DNA from: Acidobacteriaceae bacterium KBS 83 | GTDB taxonomy: Bacteria > Acidobacteriota > Terriglobia > Terriglobales > Acidobacteriaceae | DNA: 64,000 nt | Direction: 5' to 3' | NCBI GenBank assembly: GCA_000381585.1 | Contig: KB906735.1 | Coordinates: forward strand, 208,242-272,241 | Shown here: positions 18,243 through 27,300 of the stretch, in pieces | How the letters are laid out: every line of letters begins with the position of its first letter | Numbering within the stretch: position 1 is the first letter of the stretch | Position numbers and translations under genes: made by a program | Notes under the pieces: model-generated | The model's database searches: none | Told to the model about the DNA's origin: nothing | Seen by the model: only the letters and a program-made list of their open reading frames with translations

Positions 18243-19708
18243 TCATCCTCTATCATCCGCGCGCCACGCGGCCACGCAATCGCAGACTGCCTCTCGCTGT
18301 CCTGGCCCTCGCCGCGGTGCTGGAAGGAAAAGAGGAATACGAAATCGTCGACGGGAACCTCGAGGAGAATCCGACCGCTCGCATTCTTGAGCTCATCGAT
18401 CGGCATAAGGTCGAATTGCTGGGTGTCTCAGTAATGCCGGGTCCGCAGATGGTGGCGGCGATGGAGACCTCTCGTGAGGTTCGTCGTCTTCATCCGAAGG
18501 TCCCCATCTGCTGGGGCGGCTATTTCGCTTCTATCTATCCTGATGCTGCGCTCAACGCTCGCTACGTGGATTTTGTCGCTCGCGGTCAGGGCGAAGATAC
18601 GCTCATCGAGCTTCTAGATGCCCTTCGCGGCAAGCGCTCGCTCGACTCGGTAAAGAGCCTCTCCTACAAGGACATGTTTGGCCTACGTCGCGACAACGGA
18701 GAGCGACCGATGAAAGGGCCGGATGAGTTTCCATGGTCACCGTTTCAGCGTCTTCCGGTCGAGAAATATCTACGTCCTTCCTTCTTCGGGAAGCGCACGG
18801 CCGTTCATCATGCGAGCATCGGCTGTCCGTTCAACTGCAGCTTCTGCGGTGTTCACGCAGCGTATGGCAACAAGGAGAAGATGGAGTCGCCCAAGCGAAC
18901 GGTCGCCATTCTGACTCATCTGGTTGAACGCTACGGCGCAGACTCGGTTCAGTTCTACGATATGAACTTTTTCCTGCGCGAGGATCACGCGCGGGAGCTC
19001 TGCGATCGCATGGCGCATTTAAATCTTCGCTGGTGGTGCGAAGCGCGTGTCGACATCATGTCCCGGTATTCGGATGAAACATTCGCCGCAATCAAACGAG
19101 CTGGATGCGCGATGATCTTCTTCGGAGCGGAATCCGGTTCGGACTGGGTGCTCGAGGAGATGCAAAAAGGGATCACCACACAACAGACGCTGGAAATCGC
19201 ACGGAGAACCCATCAGTTCGGCATCATTCCCGAGTTCTCCTTTGTCATTGGCAATCCCAACGATCCTGACCGCGACACGCGCGAGACGATGCGATTCATC
19301 CGCCAGATCAAACGTATCAACCCGGATTCGGAGATCATCATCCAGCACTACACTCCAACACCGCAGCCGCACGATGCCGGCGGTGAGATGTACGGCAAGA
19401 TCGATGTTCCGTTTCCGGATTCACCGGCCGGATGGGCGGCAAAGGAGTGGATGAACTTTACTCTGCGAATCGATACCAACGCTCCATGGCTCAAGCGCCG
19501 GACCAAGAAGCTCATCGACAACTTCGAGATCGTCGTCGGCTCACGCTGGCCCACGGTTCAGGATATTCGTGCGCCGCGTTGGAGCCGTCGGCTTCTGCAA
19601 ATTCTCAGCGCGTGGCGCTATGCCTTGCACATCTATAGCTTTCCTTTCGAGCTTCATCTCGCCAACCAGTTCATCGCTCTGCGCAAGCCGAAGCGGGAGA
19701 GCCTGTGA
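18239..19708 (+). CDS. B12-binding-domain radical SAM enzyme (cluster gene 7)
   Basis: 489 residues, ATGA overlap with gene 6. The B12 domain is shorter at the N-terminus (IILYHPRATRPRNRRLPLA) with GVSVMPGPQMVAAM, WGGYFASIYPDAAL and DFVARGQGED. The radical SAM motif GCPFNCSFCGV has cysteines at 196, 200 and 203, and GAESGSDWVLEEMQKGI follows. The tail AWRYALHIYSFPFELHL (about 458-474) corresponds to that of genes 1 and 2, so this is a third, more distant member of that group. Its stop overlaps the GTG start of the fusion gene. Confidence 0.9.
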   Translation: MIILYHPRATRPRNRRLPLAVLALAAVLEGKEEYEIVDGNLEENPTARILELIDRHKVELLGVSVMPGPQMVAAMETSREVRRLHPKVPICWGGYFASIYPDAALNARYVDFVARGQGEDTLIELLDALRGKRSLDSVKSLSYKDMFGLRRDNGERPMKGPDEFPWSPFQRLPVEKYLRPSFFGKRTAVHHASIGCPFNCSFCGVHAAYGNKEKMESPKRTVAILTHLVERYGADSVQFYDMNFFLREDHARELCDRMAHLNLRWWCEARVDIMSRYSDETFAAIKRAGCAMIFFGAESGSDWVLEEMQKGITTQQTLEIARRTHQFGIIPEFSFVIGNPNDPDRDTRETMRFIRQIKRINPDSEIIIQHYTPTPQPHDAGGEMYGKIDVPFPDSPAGWAAKEWMNFTLRIDTNAPWLKRRTKKLIDNFEIVVGSRWPTVQDIRAPRWSRRLLQILSAWRYALHIYSFPFELHLANQFIALRKPKRESL

Positions 19709-21669
19709 CGACGCGCGCCAAAACTTGGGCCGTTTCGCAGGCGCAACCCGACGCCAGCGTTTTCAATCGTTGGGCGCAAGTCTACGATGCACAACGCAAT
19801 CCCTTGCTGCTGCTCGAGGAGCGCAAAGCTGTGCCGCTTCTGCCGTCCATTCGCGGCAGCAATGTTTTGGATGTCGGATGCGGCACCGGCCGCTGGCTTA
19901 CGCACCTCGAAGCCCTTCACCCAGCTTCGCTCATCGGCATCGATTCCTCCAGAGTCATGCTGAAGCACGCTCGCAAAAAGGTCCTTCCCGCAACGAAGCT
20001 CGAACATGGCCACAGTTCGGCGCTGCCGGGCGAAGATGTGCGCTACACCCTCGTCATCGCTTCGTTCCTGCTGAGCTACGTCCAGGATCTGCCGGCATTT
20101 GCTCTCGAGTGTGCTCGCGTCGTTCGACCGGGTGGGTCGCTGATTCTCTCCGACATGCACCCCGTGACAGCGGCAGAACGAGGCTGGAAACGAAGCTTTC
20201 ACGTCGATGGCACAACGGTTGATATAGCCGCTCATTCCCGGTCTTTGCCGGAGATCATTGCTGTCTTCGAGAAAAGCGGATTCGAGGTTGGAATTCTCAT
20301 TGAGCCTCCATTTGATGAGCCTGAGCGGCAGGTATTCGAGGATGCGGGGAAGCTCGGAGAGTACGAAACACTAGCTGGAGTGCCAGCAATCTATATCTTG
20401 AAGTTGCAAAAGCGACGACCGGGCACGCCGATGCAGTTTCCTGCCCGGAACAAGGCACTTCAACTTACGAATGCGCGCATCGGCGCGGGCCCCACTACCT
20501 GGAGAGACGGCGTCATCTCGATAGACAATGGGCGCATCGCCGGCATCCATGACGATTCTGACGTGACAGCGCAGGCACTCAATCTGCAGGATTATGTGCT
20601 TCTGCCAGGCTTGATCAATTCGCACGAGCATCTTGAGTTCGGATTATTTCCAAAGCTTGGGCGCCCCGCAGACGCTCCCTCTTATCGAAGCTCGATAGAG
20701 TGGGCGAAGGAGATCCATCGGCTTCACTCCGGCATCATCGCGCAATACCGACAAATTCCGAAAAAGACTCACCTGTGGTGGGGAGCGATACGCAATCTTC
20801 TGTGCGGCGTCACAACGGTTTGCCATCATAATCCGCTCCACCGGGAGCTGACCCGTCCGGATTTTCCAGTGCGCGTTCTCTCGCGCTTTGGGTGGTCCCA
20901 CTCACTTGCCTTTGATTCGGATCTGAAGGGCAACTTTGATCGTACGCCGAAGGAATATCCGTTCATCCTTCACGCGGCCGAGGGCATGGATGAAGAGAGC
21001 AGGAACGAAGTTTCCTGGCTTGACCAGATGCACGTGCTGGATGAACGCACCGTGCTGGTGCATGGGCTGGCATGCTCTGCAAGCGAGATATCGCTGATCA
21101 ATCGACGTGGCGCTTCGCTGGTCGTCTGCCCCACATCGAACCGCTTCCTTTTTGGAAGAACTTTCCCGCGCAAACTACTGACTGTGGTCGAACGGCTCGC
21201 ACTTGGCAGTGACTCGCCGATCACGGCTGCGGGCGATCTGCTTGATGAGATCAACTACCTTAACGCGCAAGCCGGTCTCAGCCCGCACGTGATCTACCGC
21301 ATGGTCACAACCAATCCCTCGGAGATGTTCCATCTCAATGATGACCAGGGCCGCATCGCGGAGTCCGGTGTTGCCGATCTGATCGCAGTGCGCGGCAACT
21401 ACGATACTCCCGCGCGCGCCGTCTCTGAGCTTACGGTGGGTGACGTGGAGTTCGTTTTACTCGCGGGTCGAGCTCAGATCGCATCGCCCTCTATCTACGC
21501 ACGCTTGCCATACGATCTTCGTTCCGGCATGGAGCTCATCGAGGTAGGAGGCTATCAACGCTGGATTCGCGCGCCCCTGCGAGAACTGTTCGCGTCTGCG
21601 GCGAGCGTTCTGGGCCAGCAAAAACTGCTGCTCGCCGGGAGGGAGGTGCGTTATCTCGGCACTCTATGA
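19705..21669 (+). CDS. Methyltransferase-amidohydrolase fusion (cluster gene 8)
   Basis: 654 residues, GTG start overlapping the previous stop (GTGA). Residues 1-225 are a class I methyltransferase: VLDVGCGTGRWLTHLE (motif I near residue 53), IGIDSSRVML and RVVRPGGSLILSDMHP. Residues about 245-600 are an amidohydrolase of the guanine-deaminase/chlorohydrolase type: LLPGLINSHEHLEFG (metal ligands His307, His309), FILHAAEG (His423, Glu426), LVHGLACS (His453) and LGSDSPIT (Asp503). No frame break separates the parts, so it is a real two-domain protein or a recent gene fusion. It may deaminate or hydrolyse a cluster intermediate and methylate it. The ending overlaps the next gene by 17 bases if that gene starts at ATC. 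Confidence 0.88.
   Translation: MTTRAKTWAVSQAQPDASVFNRWAQVYDAQRNPLLLLEERKAVPLLPSIRGSNVLDVGCGTGRWLTHLEALHPASLIGIDSSRVMLKHARKKVLPATKLEHGHSSALPGEDVRYTLVIASFLLSYVQDLPAFALECARVVRPGGSLILSDMHPVTAAERGWKRSFHVDGTTVDIAAHSRSLPEIIAVFEKSGFEVGILIEPPFDEPERQVFEDAGKLGEYETLAGVPAIYILKLQKRRPGTPMQFPARNKALQLTNARIGAGPTTWRDGVISIDNGRIAGIHDDSDVTAQALNLQDYVLLPGLINSHEHLEFGLFPKLGRPADAPSYRSSIEWAKEIHRLHSGIIAQYRQIPKKTHLWWGAIRNLLCGVTTVCHHNPLHRELTRPDFPVRVLSRFGWSHSLAFDSDLKGNFDRTPKEYPFILHAAEGMDEESRNEVSWLDQMHVLDERTVLVHGLACSASEISLINRRGASLVVCPTSNRFLFGRTFPRKLLTVVERLALGSDSPITAAGDLLDEINYLNAQAGLSPHVIYRMVTTNPSEMFHLNDDQGRIAESGVADLIAVRGNYDTPARAVSELTVGDVEFVLLAGRAQIASPSIYARLPYDLRSGMELIEVGGYQRWIRAPLRELFASAASVLGQQKLLLAGREVRYLGTL
21642..21655 (+). 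promoter_or_regulatory. Ribosome site GGAGG and probable ATC start codon
   Basis: GGAGG (21642-21646), six bases (TGCGTT), then ATC (21653-21655) in frame with the radical SAM/SPASM gene. Spacing and codon are identical to the arrangement at 13474-13487. The first GTG or ATG in frame (21767/21770) lies inside the CxxxCxxC cluster motif and cannot be the true start. Confidence 0.55.
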
Positions 21670-22681
21670 AATTCAACCTGCGACGCCGGCTCATCTTAGT
21701 AGATCGCGGATTACCACGCTTCCCATTCTGCTGCTCAGCATCCACAGCCAATGCAATTGCCGCTGTGTGATGTGCGACATCTGGAAGCGGAAGGACGGAC
21801 GCGAGTTCCATGCCGCCGATCTCGAACGGCATCGCGAATCGATACGAACGCTCGGAGTGAAGCACGTTGTGCTGACTGGCGGCGAGCCTCTGCTCAATCG
21901 TGAGCTGGGCGCGATCTGCGAGTTCTTTCACGATCTAGGCCTTCGCGTCACACTCCTCACCACCGGGCTCCTCCTGCAGAAGAAGGCGGATGTCGTTGCC
22001 CGTGGCTTCGACGACATCATTATCTCTATCGATGGGCCGCCAGAGGTACATGATCGAATTCGTCGCGTCTCCGGCGCTTTTCGGACCCTTCAAAAGGGAG
22101 TGATGGAGGTTCGCTCCCATCGGTCCCAGATACTGATATCCTGCAGAACCACAGTGCAGAAACTGAACCATACACATCTTCGCGCTACCGTCTCCGCCGC
22201 TAGATCTCTTGGACTCGACAGTATCTCCTTCCTCGCGGCGGACATCTCGTCAGCAGCTTTCAACCGGGAGGAACGCTGGGCACCCGAGCGGCAGAAGGAA
22301 ATTGCACTTAGCCGCGCCGAGGTGAGCGAACTGGAAGAAGAAATCGAACTTCTGATCCAGATGCACCAGGAAGACATTGATCGGGGCTTCATTGTTGAAA
22401 GCAACGCGAAGCTACGGAGGATTGGAACGCGCTTTCGAGAACACATCGACGGCACACCGCCAAAGGCTCCCATCTGCAATGCCCCATGGGTTTCGGCCGT
22501 AATCGAAGTGGATGGAAGTGTTCGCCCCTGCTTCTTTCACCCTTCCGTCAGCAATGCACATCAACTCACATTGGAGGAGGCAATCAATAGCGAGACTGCC
22601 CTCTCCTTCAGAAGCCGCCTTCAGGTTGCCAGCAACCCCGTCTGCCAGCGTTGCGTTTGCTCCCTGAATTACGCGCGATGA
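21653..22681 (+). CDS. Radical SAM/SPASM-type enzyme (cluster gene 9), probable ATC start
   Basis: 342 residues if started at ATC 21653. The [4Fe-4S] motif is QCNCRCVMCDIW with Cys34, Cys38 and Cys41, so the usual ATG/GTG candidates downstream would produce a protein lacking its cluster. GGEPLLN and IISIDGPPEVHDRIR are standard radical SAM motifs. The C-terminus has SPASM-like cysteines: ICNAPWVSAVIEVDG, RPCFFHP and CQRCVCSLNYAR. It resembles MoaA/PqqE-type proteins, which modify peptides or small molecules. No B12 domain. ATT or CTG codons between 21671 and 21731 are weaker start alternatives without a ribosome site. Confidence 0.83.
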   Translation: MSALYEIQPATPAHLSRSRITTLPILLLSIHSQCNCRCVMCDIWKRKDGREFHAADLERHRESIRTLGVKHVVLTGGEPLLNRELGAICEFFHDLGLRVTLLTTGLLLQKKADVVARGFDDIIISIDGPPEVHDRIRRVSGAFRTLQKGVMEVRSHRSQILISCRTTVQKLNHTHLRATVSAARSLGLDSISFLAADISSAAFNREERWAPERQKEIALSRAEVSELEEEIELLIQMHQEDIDRGFIVESNAKLRRIGTRFREHIDGTPPKAPICNAPWVSAVIEVDGSVRPCFFHPSVSNAHQLTLEEAINSETALSFRSRLQVASNPVCQRCVCSLNYAR

Positions 22682-22824
22682 GTGGAGTCGCCTGCGGGAG
22701 AGCTAAGTTCATCGAGGAATATCCACATAACCCCGATGGTCTAGGACTGATGTTTGTCGGCTTTGCTGGTGAACTCCGTCACGCCGGCACCACCACAAGT
22801 ATGGAGAAGCAGCTCATCCACTGA
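22678..22824 (+). CDS. Possible 48-residue peptide at the end of the radical SAM operon
   Basis: An ATG at 22678 overlaps the stop of the SPASM gene by ATGA, the same coupling used elsewhere in this operon, and opens a 48-codon frame ending at 22824. The peptide begins MSGVACGRAKFIEEYPH and ends TTTSMEKQLIH, with one Cys and a Gly-rich middle (GLGLMFVGFAGEL). It may be a precursor peptide, a truncated last gene or chance. No family is recognised and codon bias is not decisive. Confidence 0.3.
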   Translation: MSGVACGRAKFIEEYPHNPDGLGLMFVGFAGELRHAGTTTSMEKQLIH

Positions 22825-22853
22825 CAGAGTGGAATATCGAAGTATCACCATCG

Positions 22854-24290
22854 CTATTCCATCTCGAAGGCAACGTATTGATTTACGCCGCGCCGCTCGA
22901 CCACGAGCGCAACCACGTCTCCAGGTTTAAAGCCAGCGATATCCTGTCGCAGATGCTCCGCATCGACCACTGGCTTGCCGTTGACCGACGTAATCACGTC
23001 TCCAGCGCGGAGATCGGCCAGAGTGGCCGGTTCTCCGCTGAGCACTCCAGCCACGATAGCGCCGGATTGGGCACGAGTCCCCATAGCATCCGCCAAGTCG
23101 TGCTTGAGATCCACCACAAAGATGCCGAGAGATCCGACGAGATCCGTCCTAGGGTTGATCAGGTCAGAAAGGTTCTCAATCGTCTGGGGCGCTGGAACGG
23201 GCATGACGGATGCTGAGACATCTTTGCCATCGCGCAGTACCTTCATTTCCATCCACCGCTCGCGCGGATGCAGGTAGAGAAATGCCGTATATTTGGGCAA
23301 CGAGTCAATCGGCACCCTATCGATAGAGAGAACCAGGTCCTTAGGTTGAAGCCCTGCAGCCGCGGCCGGCCCGTTTGCTTCCACGTCAGATAGCATCACA
23401 CCCCAGTCCCGAGGGAGCTTAAGTGCGGCAGCCAGCGCAGGCGTAACGGTCTGCGCGTGGGCTCCGATGGTAGAGGCGGGGATCGTGCCAAACTCCTTGA
23501 GCTGTATGTATGCGTACTGGACAATCGGCTCCGGGATCGCAAAGCCAAGTCCCTCACTTCCGCCGCCGGAACTATAGATAAAGGTGTTGATCCCGACGAG
23601 GCGTCCGTTGCGATCCACAAGAGGGCCGCCACTGTTGCCTGGATTGATCGGTGCGTCAGTTTGCACATATACCATGGGACGGTCAGCTTCCGGCTGCCGG
23701 CCAAGCGCACTGACAATCCCTTTCGTTACGGTATGGGCGAGCCCCTCCGGCGACCCGATCGCGATCACAGTCTGTCCTAACCGCACTTCGTAATTCTCCG
23801 GAAGCGGAATGAAGGGCAGGTTCTTCTCGTCGATCTTGATGACTGCGAGATCAGCGTAGCGATTGGTACCGATGAGCGTCGCATTGTAGACATGTTCCTC
23901 GTGGGATAGAACGGTGCGGCCCACCGCCAATTCAACAGTCGCCGGCGCAAGCGTCACGCGGATGCGCAGGGCCCCGGAAACAACGTGATTGTTGGTGATT
24001 ATGTATCCATTCGGATCAACAATCACACCCGAACCGAGCGCACGCTGGCGCTGAAAGTTCTGCGAATCGTCACCTTGGCCATGTTCGGGCACGCTGTAAC
24101 TGGTGACGTCGATTTGAACTACAGACCGCATCGCGCGCTCCGCAATCTCATCGAGCGATTGATCGTATTCCTGCAAAATAGAGGACCCTACGCTATGTGG
24201 CGTCGGGGACTCGCGCTTCTGCTGTCCATCAACTGATAGCGGAAGCAGGGCTACGACGATCGCAAGAGCGCACTGCATTCGATATTTCAT
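22854..24290 (-). CDS. HtrA/DegQ-type serine protease with PDZ domains
   Basis: 478 residues from the ATG at 24290, chosen because it gives a signal peptide (MKYRMQCALAIVVALLPLS). The trypsin-like domain has the triad His in ITNNHVVSG, Asp in YADLAVIKID and Ser in NPGNSGGPLVDRNG. Two PDZ domains follow (ANGPAAAAGLQPKDLVLSID and SGEPATLADLRAGDVITSVN). It degrades or refolds damaged envelope proteins. Last gene of the minus-strand efflux group, 29 bases after the RND gene, suggesting an envelope-stress role together with the pump. Confidence 0.9.
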   Translation of the reverse strand: MKYRMQCALAIVVALLPLSVDGQQKRESPTPHSVGSSILQEYDQSLDEIAERAMRSVVQIDVTSYSVPEHGQGDDSQNFQRQRALGSGVIVDPNGYIITNNHVVSGALRIRVTLAPATVELAVGRTVLSHEEHVYNATLIGTNRYADLAVIKIDEKNLPFIPLPENYEVRLGQTVIAIGSPEGLAHTVTKGIVSALGRQPEADRPMVYVQTDAPINPGNSGGPLVDRNGRLVGINTFIYSSGGGSEGLGFAIPEPIVQYAYIQLKEFGTIPASTIGAHAQTVTPALAAALKLPRDWGVMLSDVEANGPAAAAGLQPKDLVLSIDRVPIDSLPKYTAFLYLHPRERWMEMKVLRDGKDVSASVMPVPAPQTIENLSDLINPRTDLVGSLGIFVVDLKHDLADAMGTRAQSGAIVAGVLSGEPATLADLRAGDVITSVNGKPVVDAEHLRQDIAGFKPGDVVALVVERRGVNQYVAFEME

Positions 24291-24319
24291 CTTCTCGTCC
24301 CTCACCAAGACCGAAATGC

Positions 24320-27300
24320 CTAATTCTCCGACGGCGCGGCTGCCGCCACTGTCGGCTGCGTCTCCACCGCCTTCCACTCCAGCACCTTCAGATCAAGCAC
24401 GAAAATCGCATACATCACCGGCACCTGAAGCTTGGTCACCACTGTCGCCACAAGCAGCCCGCCAATCTGCGCATAACAGAGGGGCTTCCACAGCGGCCCG
24501 CCATGAAGCGCAAGTGGGAAAAGAGCCAGCACCGTCGCAAACACAGTAATCAGCACCGGCCGGAGCCGGAGAATTCCTGCATCGATCAGAGCGTTTTCAA
24601 AATCGTCGCCTGCGAAGTGACGCTCCTCAATAAAGTCAAAGAGCACAATCGAGTGGCTCACGATAACACCCACTAGGCTTGCGACTCCCAAAAAGGCCAT
24701 AAAACCGAAAGGTTCATGCATGATCCACAACGCGCAGAACGCGCCGATCATGCCGTAAGGAGCGGCTGCCAGAACCAGCAACGGTTTGATGGCATTCTTG
24801 AACTGAAAAAGCAGCGCCAGAAACACGGCAAAGGATGAAATTGCCATCACCATCGTGAGATTTTTGAATCCCGACTGTGTCTTGTAATATTCACCGCCGA
24901 TCTGCATTTGAAACCCCGGTGGCAGGGAGTTCTGAAGCGAGCGCAGGCGGGGCATCACATCTTTGATCACCTCCGAACTCAGATGGCCAGCAACAGGAAA
25001 GGCGCGTATGTTCATCGTGCGGAACTGCTCAAGGCGAATAATGCGCCCATTTACTAATTCGTGGTCAACCTGAGAGAGCTGAGCGAGCGGCACCTTGGAG
25101 TTGTCCTGGGACGCATAGACGTAGAGATTTTGAATATCAGAAAGACGGGCGCGTTCGTCCATGCGCATTCGGGCGACGATCGGAATCTGTTTTTGGCCTT
25201 CCTGAAGGGCGGCGACCGTGGTTCCGCTGATCCCTGCTACAGACGAGTTGGCGACGTCCATATTCGTAATGCCTGCCAGATTCGCGCGGTCCGAATTCAC
25301 GGTGAGCGTTATCTGCGCACTTTGATCCCCCCATTCATTGCGCGTGCGTTCGGCCAACGGCGACGAGCGCAGGATGTCTTCAACCTGGCCGGCAATTCTT
25401 CGAAGCTGCCGGATGTCGCTGCCCTCCAGCGCGGTGTTGACATCAGCGGTGCTGGAGACGCGAATCTCAATCGGATAATCGATCGGATTGGTCAGCAACT
25501 GCCGTGCGTCCAGCCGTGCTCCTGGAATGGACGCGGAGAGGACGGGCTGCAACTCGCGAACAAACTGGGGAGTGATCTCTTTATTGGTAACTTCAACCAG
25601 CACCTGCGCATAATTCAACTGTTGGAGCTGAGGAGACGCGGAAAACCAGAACCGCGGACCTCCCCCGCCGACAAAGGTCGTGACATAACGGAGCACGGAT
25701 GCGGACTGTCCGTCATCTTTTGCATGCTCTTGAGCAAACTTCGCGGCCTGTTGCTTTACGACATCCTCGACTTTGCGTGCTGTATCGTTAGTTGCACCCA
25801 GGTTGGCGTCATTCGGCAGCCAGACATCGATGTACGACCAGTACTGGACGTCTTCGGGAAAGAAGGCGGCGTTCAAGTGCGAGAAAACGAACGCCCCGAA
25901 CACCAGGAAGACGAGGGATCCGATGAAAAACTTCCAACGATGTTCGATCGAATACCGCGCGATCCGCGCATACCAGCCATAGAAGCCGGCGCTGCGCATT
26001 TCTTCAATCGTCTTCTCCGGCTTCTTCTCTGGCCGTAGCAGATAGTAGGCGACAAAGGGGAGAAAGCTCATGGAGACCAACCGCGAAGCGACCAGCGCGC
26101 AGGTCATGACGATCGGCAGGCTGTGCAGGAACTCGCCCGTACTTCCGGTGACCAACAGGAAGGGCAGATAGGCGACTATATTCGTAACCGTCGCATACAT
26201 GATTGCCGTTGCCAGCTTCGTAGGTCCCAACCATGCGGCTACGATTCCGGGGTGTCCCTCGGCGAGTGCTCGCTTGATGGAATCGCCGGCGAGTACGGGA
26301 TCATCGACCAGAAGACCCAGGGCAATGATCAGAGTGGCTACGGAAACCTGTTGAATATCGATACCAAGTAGGTACATGGCGCCGAATGTCATCGCCAGTG
26401 TGACCGGCATGGAAATTGCCATCAGCAACGCGGAACGCCACTCCCAGAACCCCAGCCAAGAGACCAGCACCACCAGGACAATCGCCTCATACAACGCATC
26501 CATGAAGAGGCTGATGTTTTCCTTCACCTGCAGCGGCTGATCCGAGGTGTGGACGATGACGAGATCCTCCGGCAGATACCGTCTTACGGCCGCGAGCTTT
26601 GCATCCACACTCTTTCCAAATGCTCCAATCTGGGCCTCATCCTTCATCGGCATGGCTAGCGTGATGGCGCGACTGCGATGCCATACGCCTTTTGCATCCG
26701 CCCAGGTAAGGTAGTTCAGATAACGGGCAGGGCTCTGATATCCGCGCGAGATATCGACCAGATCCCTCAGATAGACAGGGCTTTGCGCTGCTGAAGAAGA
26801 CGAACTTATGATGACATCGCCGATTTGGCGAGCGCTGGTGAACTTTCCCGAAGGATCGATCTGTATCGCCTTTGTTCCAACCTCCAGCTGTCCTCCAGGC
26901 AGCGTGATGTTGCGCGCCCCGAGGATGTCTTTCAGGTTGGAGGGCTGCAGACCATAGGCTGCCAGCCGATCCTGTGAGTATTCCAGATAGATTTGTTCTG
27001 ACAGTACTCCCTTACGATCCACCTTGGCGACCTCCGGCGCCCCCTGCAAGCTTCGAGAGATGAGATCGGTAAAATCATCCAACTCGCGATAGGAATACTT
27101 GTCACCGGCACCCGCGGCAAGACGCGCCTCAGTATCCGCAGGATCACGGATGAAAGCGGCCTTCCACGCGTCAGGATGTATTTCCGAACGGTGCAGGTTC
27201 TCTTCGACCCAATGGTCTCCCAGGGTCCTCAGTTGCTCGTCGCTCAGCTTGGACGTTATATCTACGCCGATGAATCCACTGCCTTCGAAGAAATGCGGGT

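Noticed and set aside
10444-22681. Interpretation as a hopanoid or membrane-spanning-lipid gene cluster
   Set aside because: B12-radical SAM enzymes occur in those pathways, but no squalene/hopene cyclase or lipid-synthase gene is in the window, and family assignment needs phylogeny.
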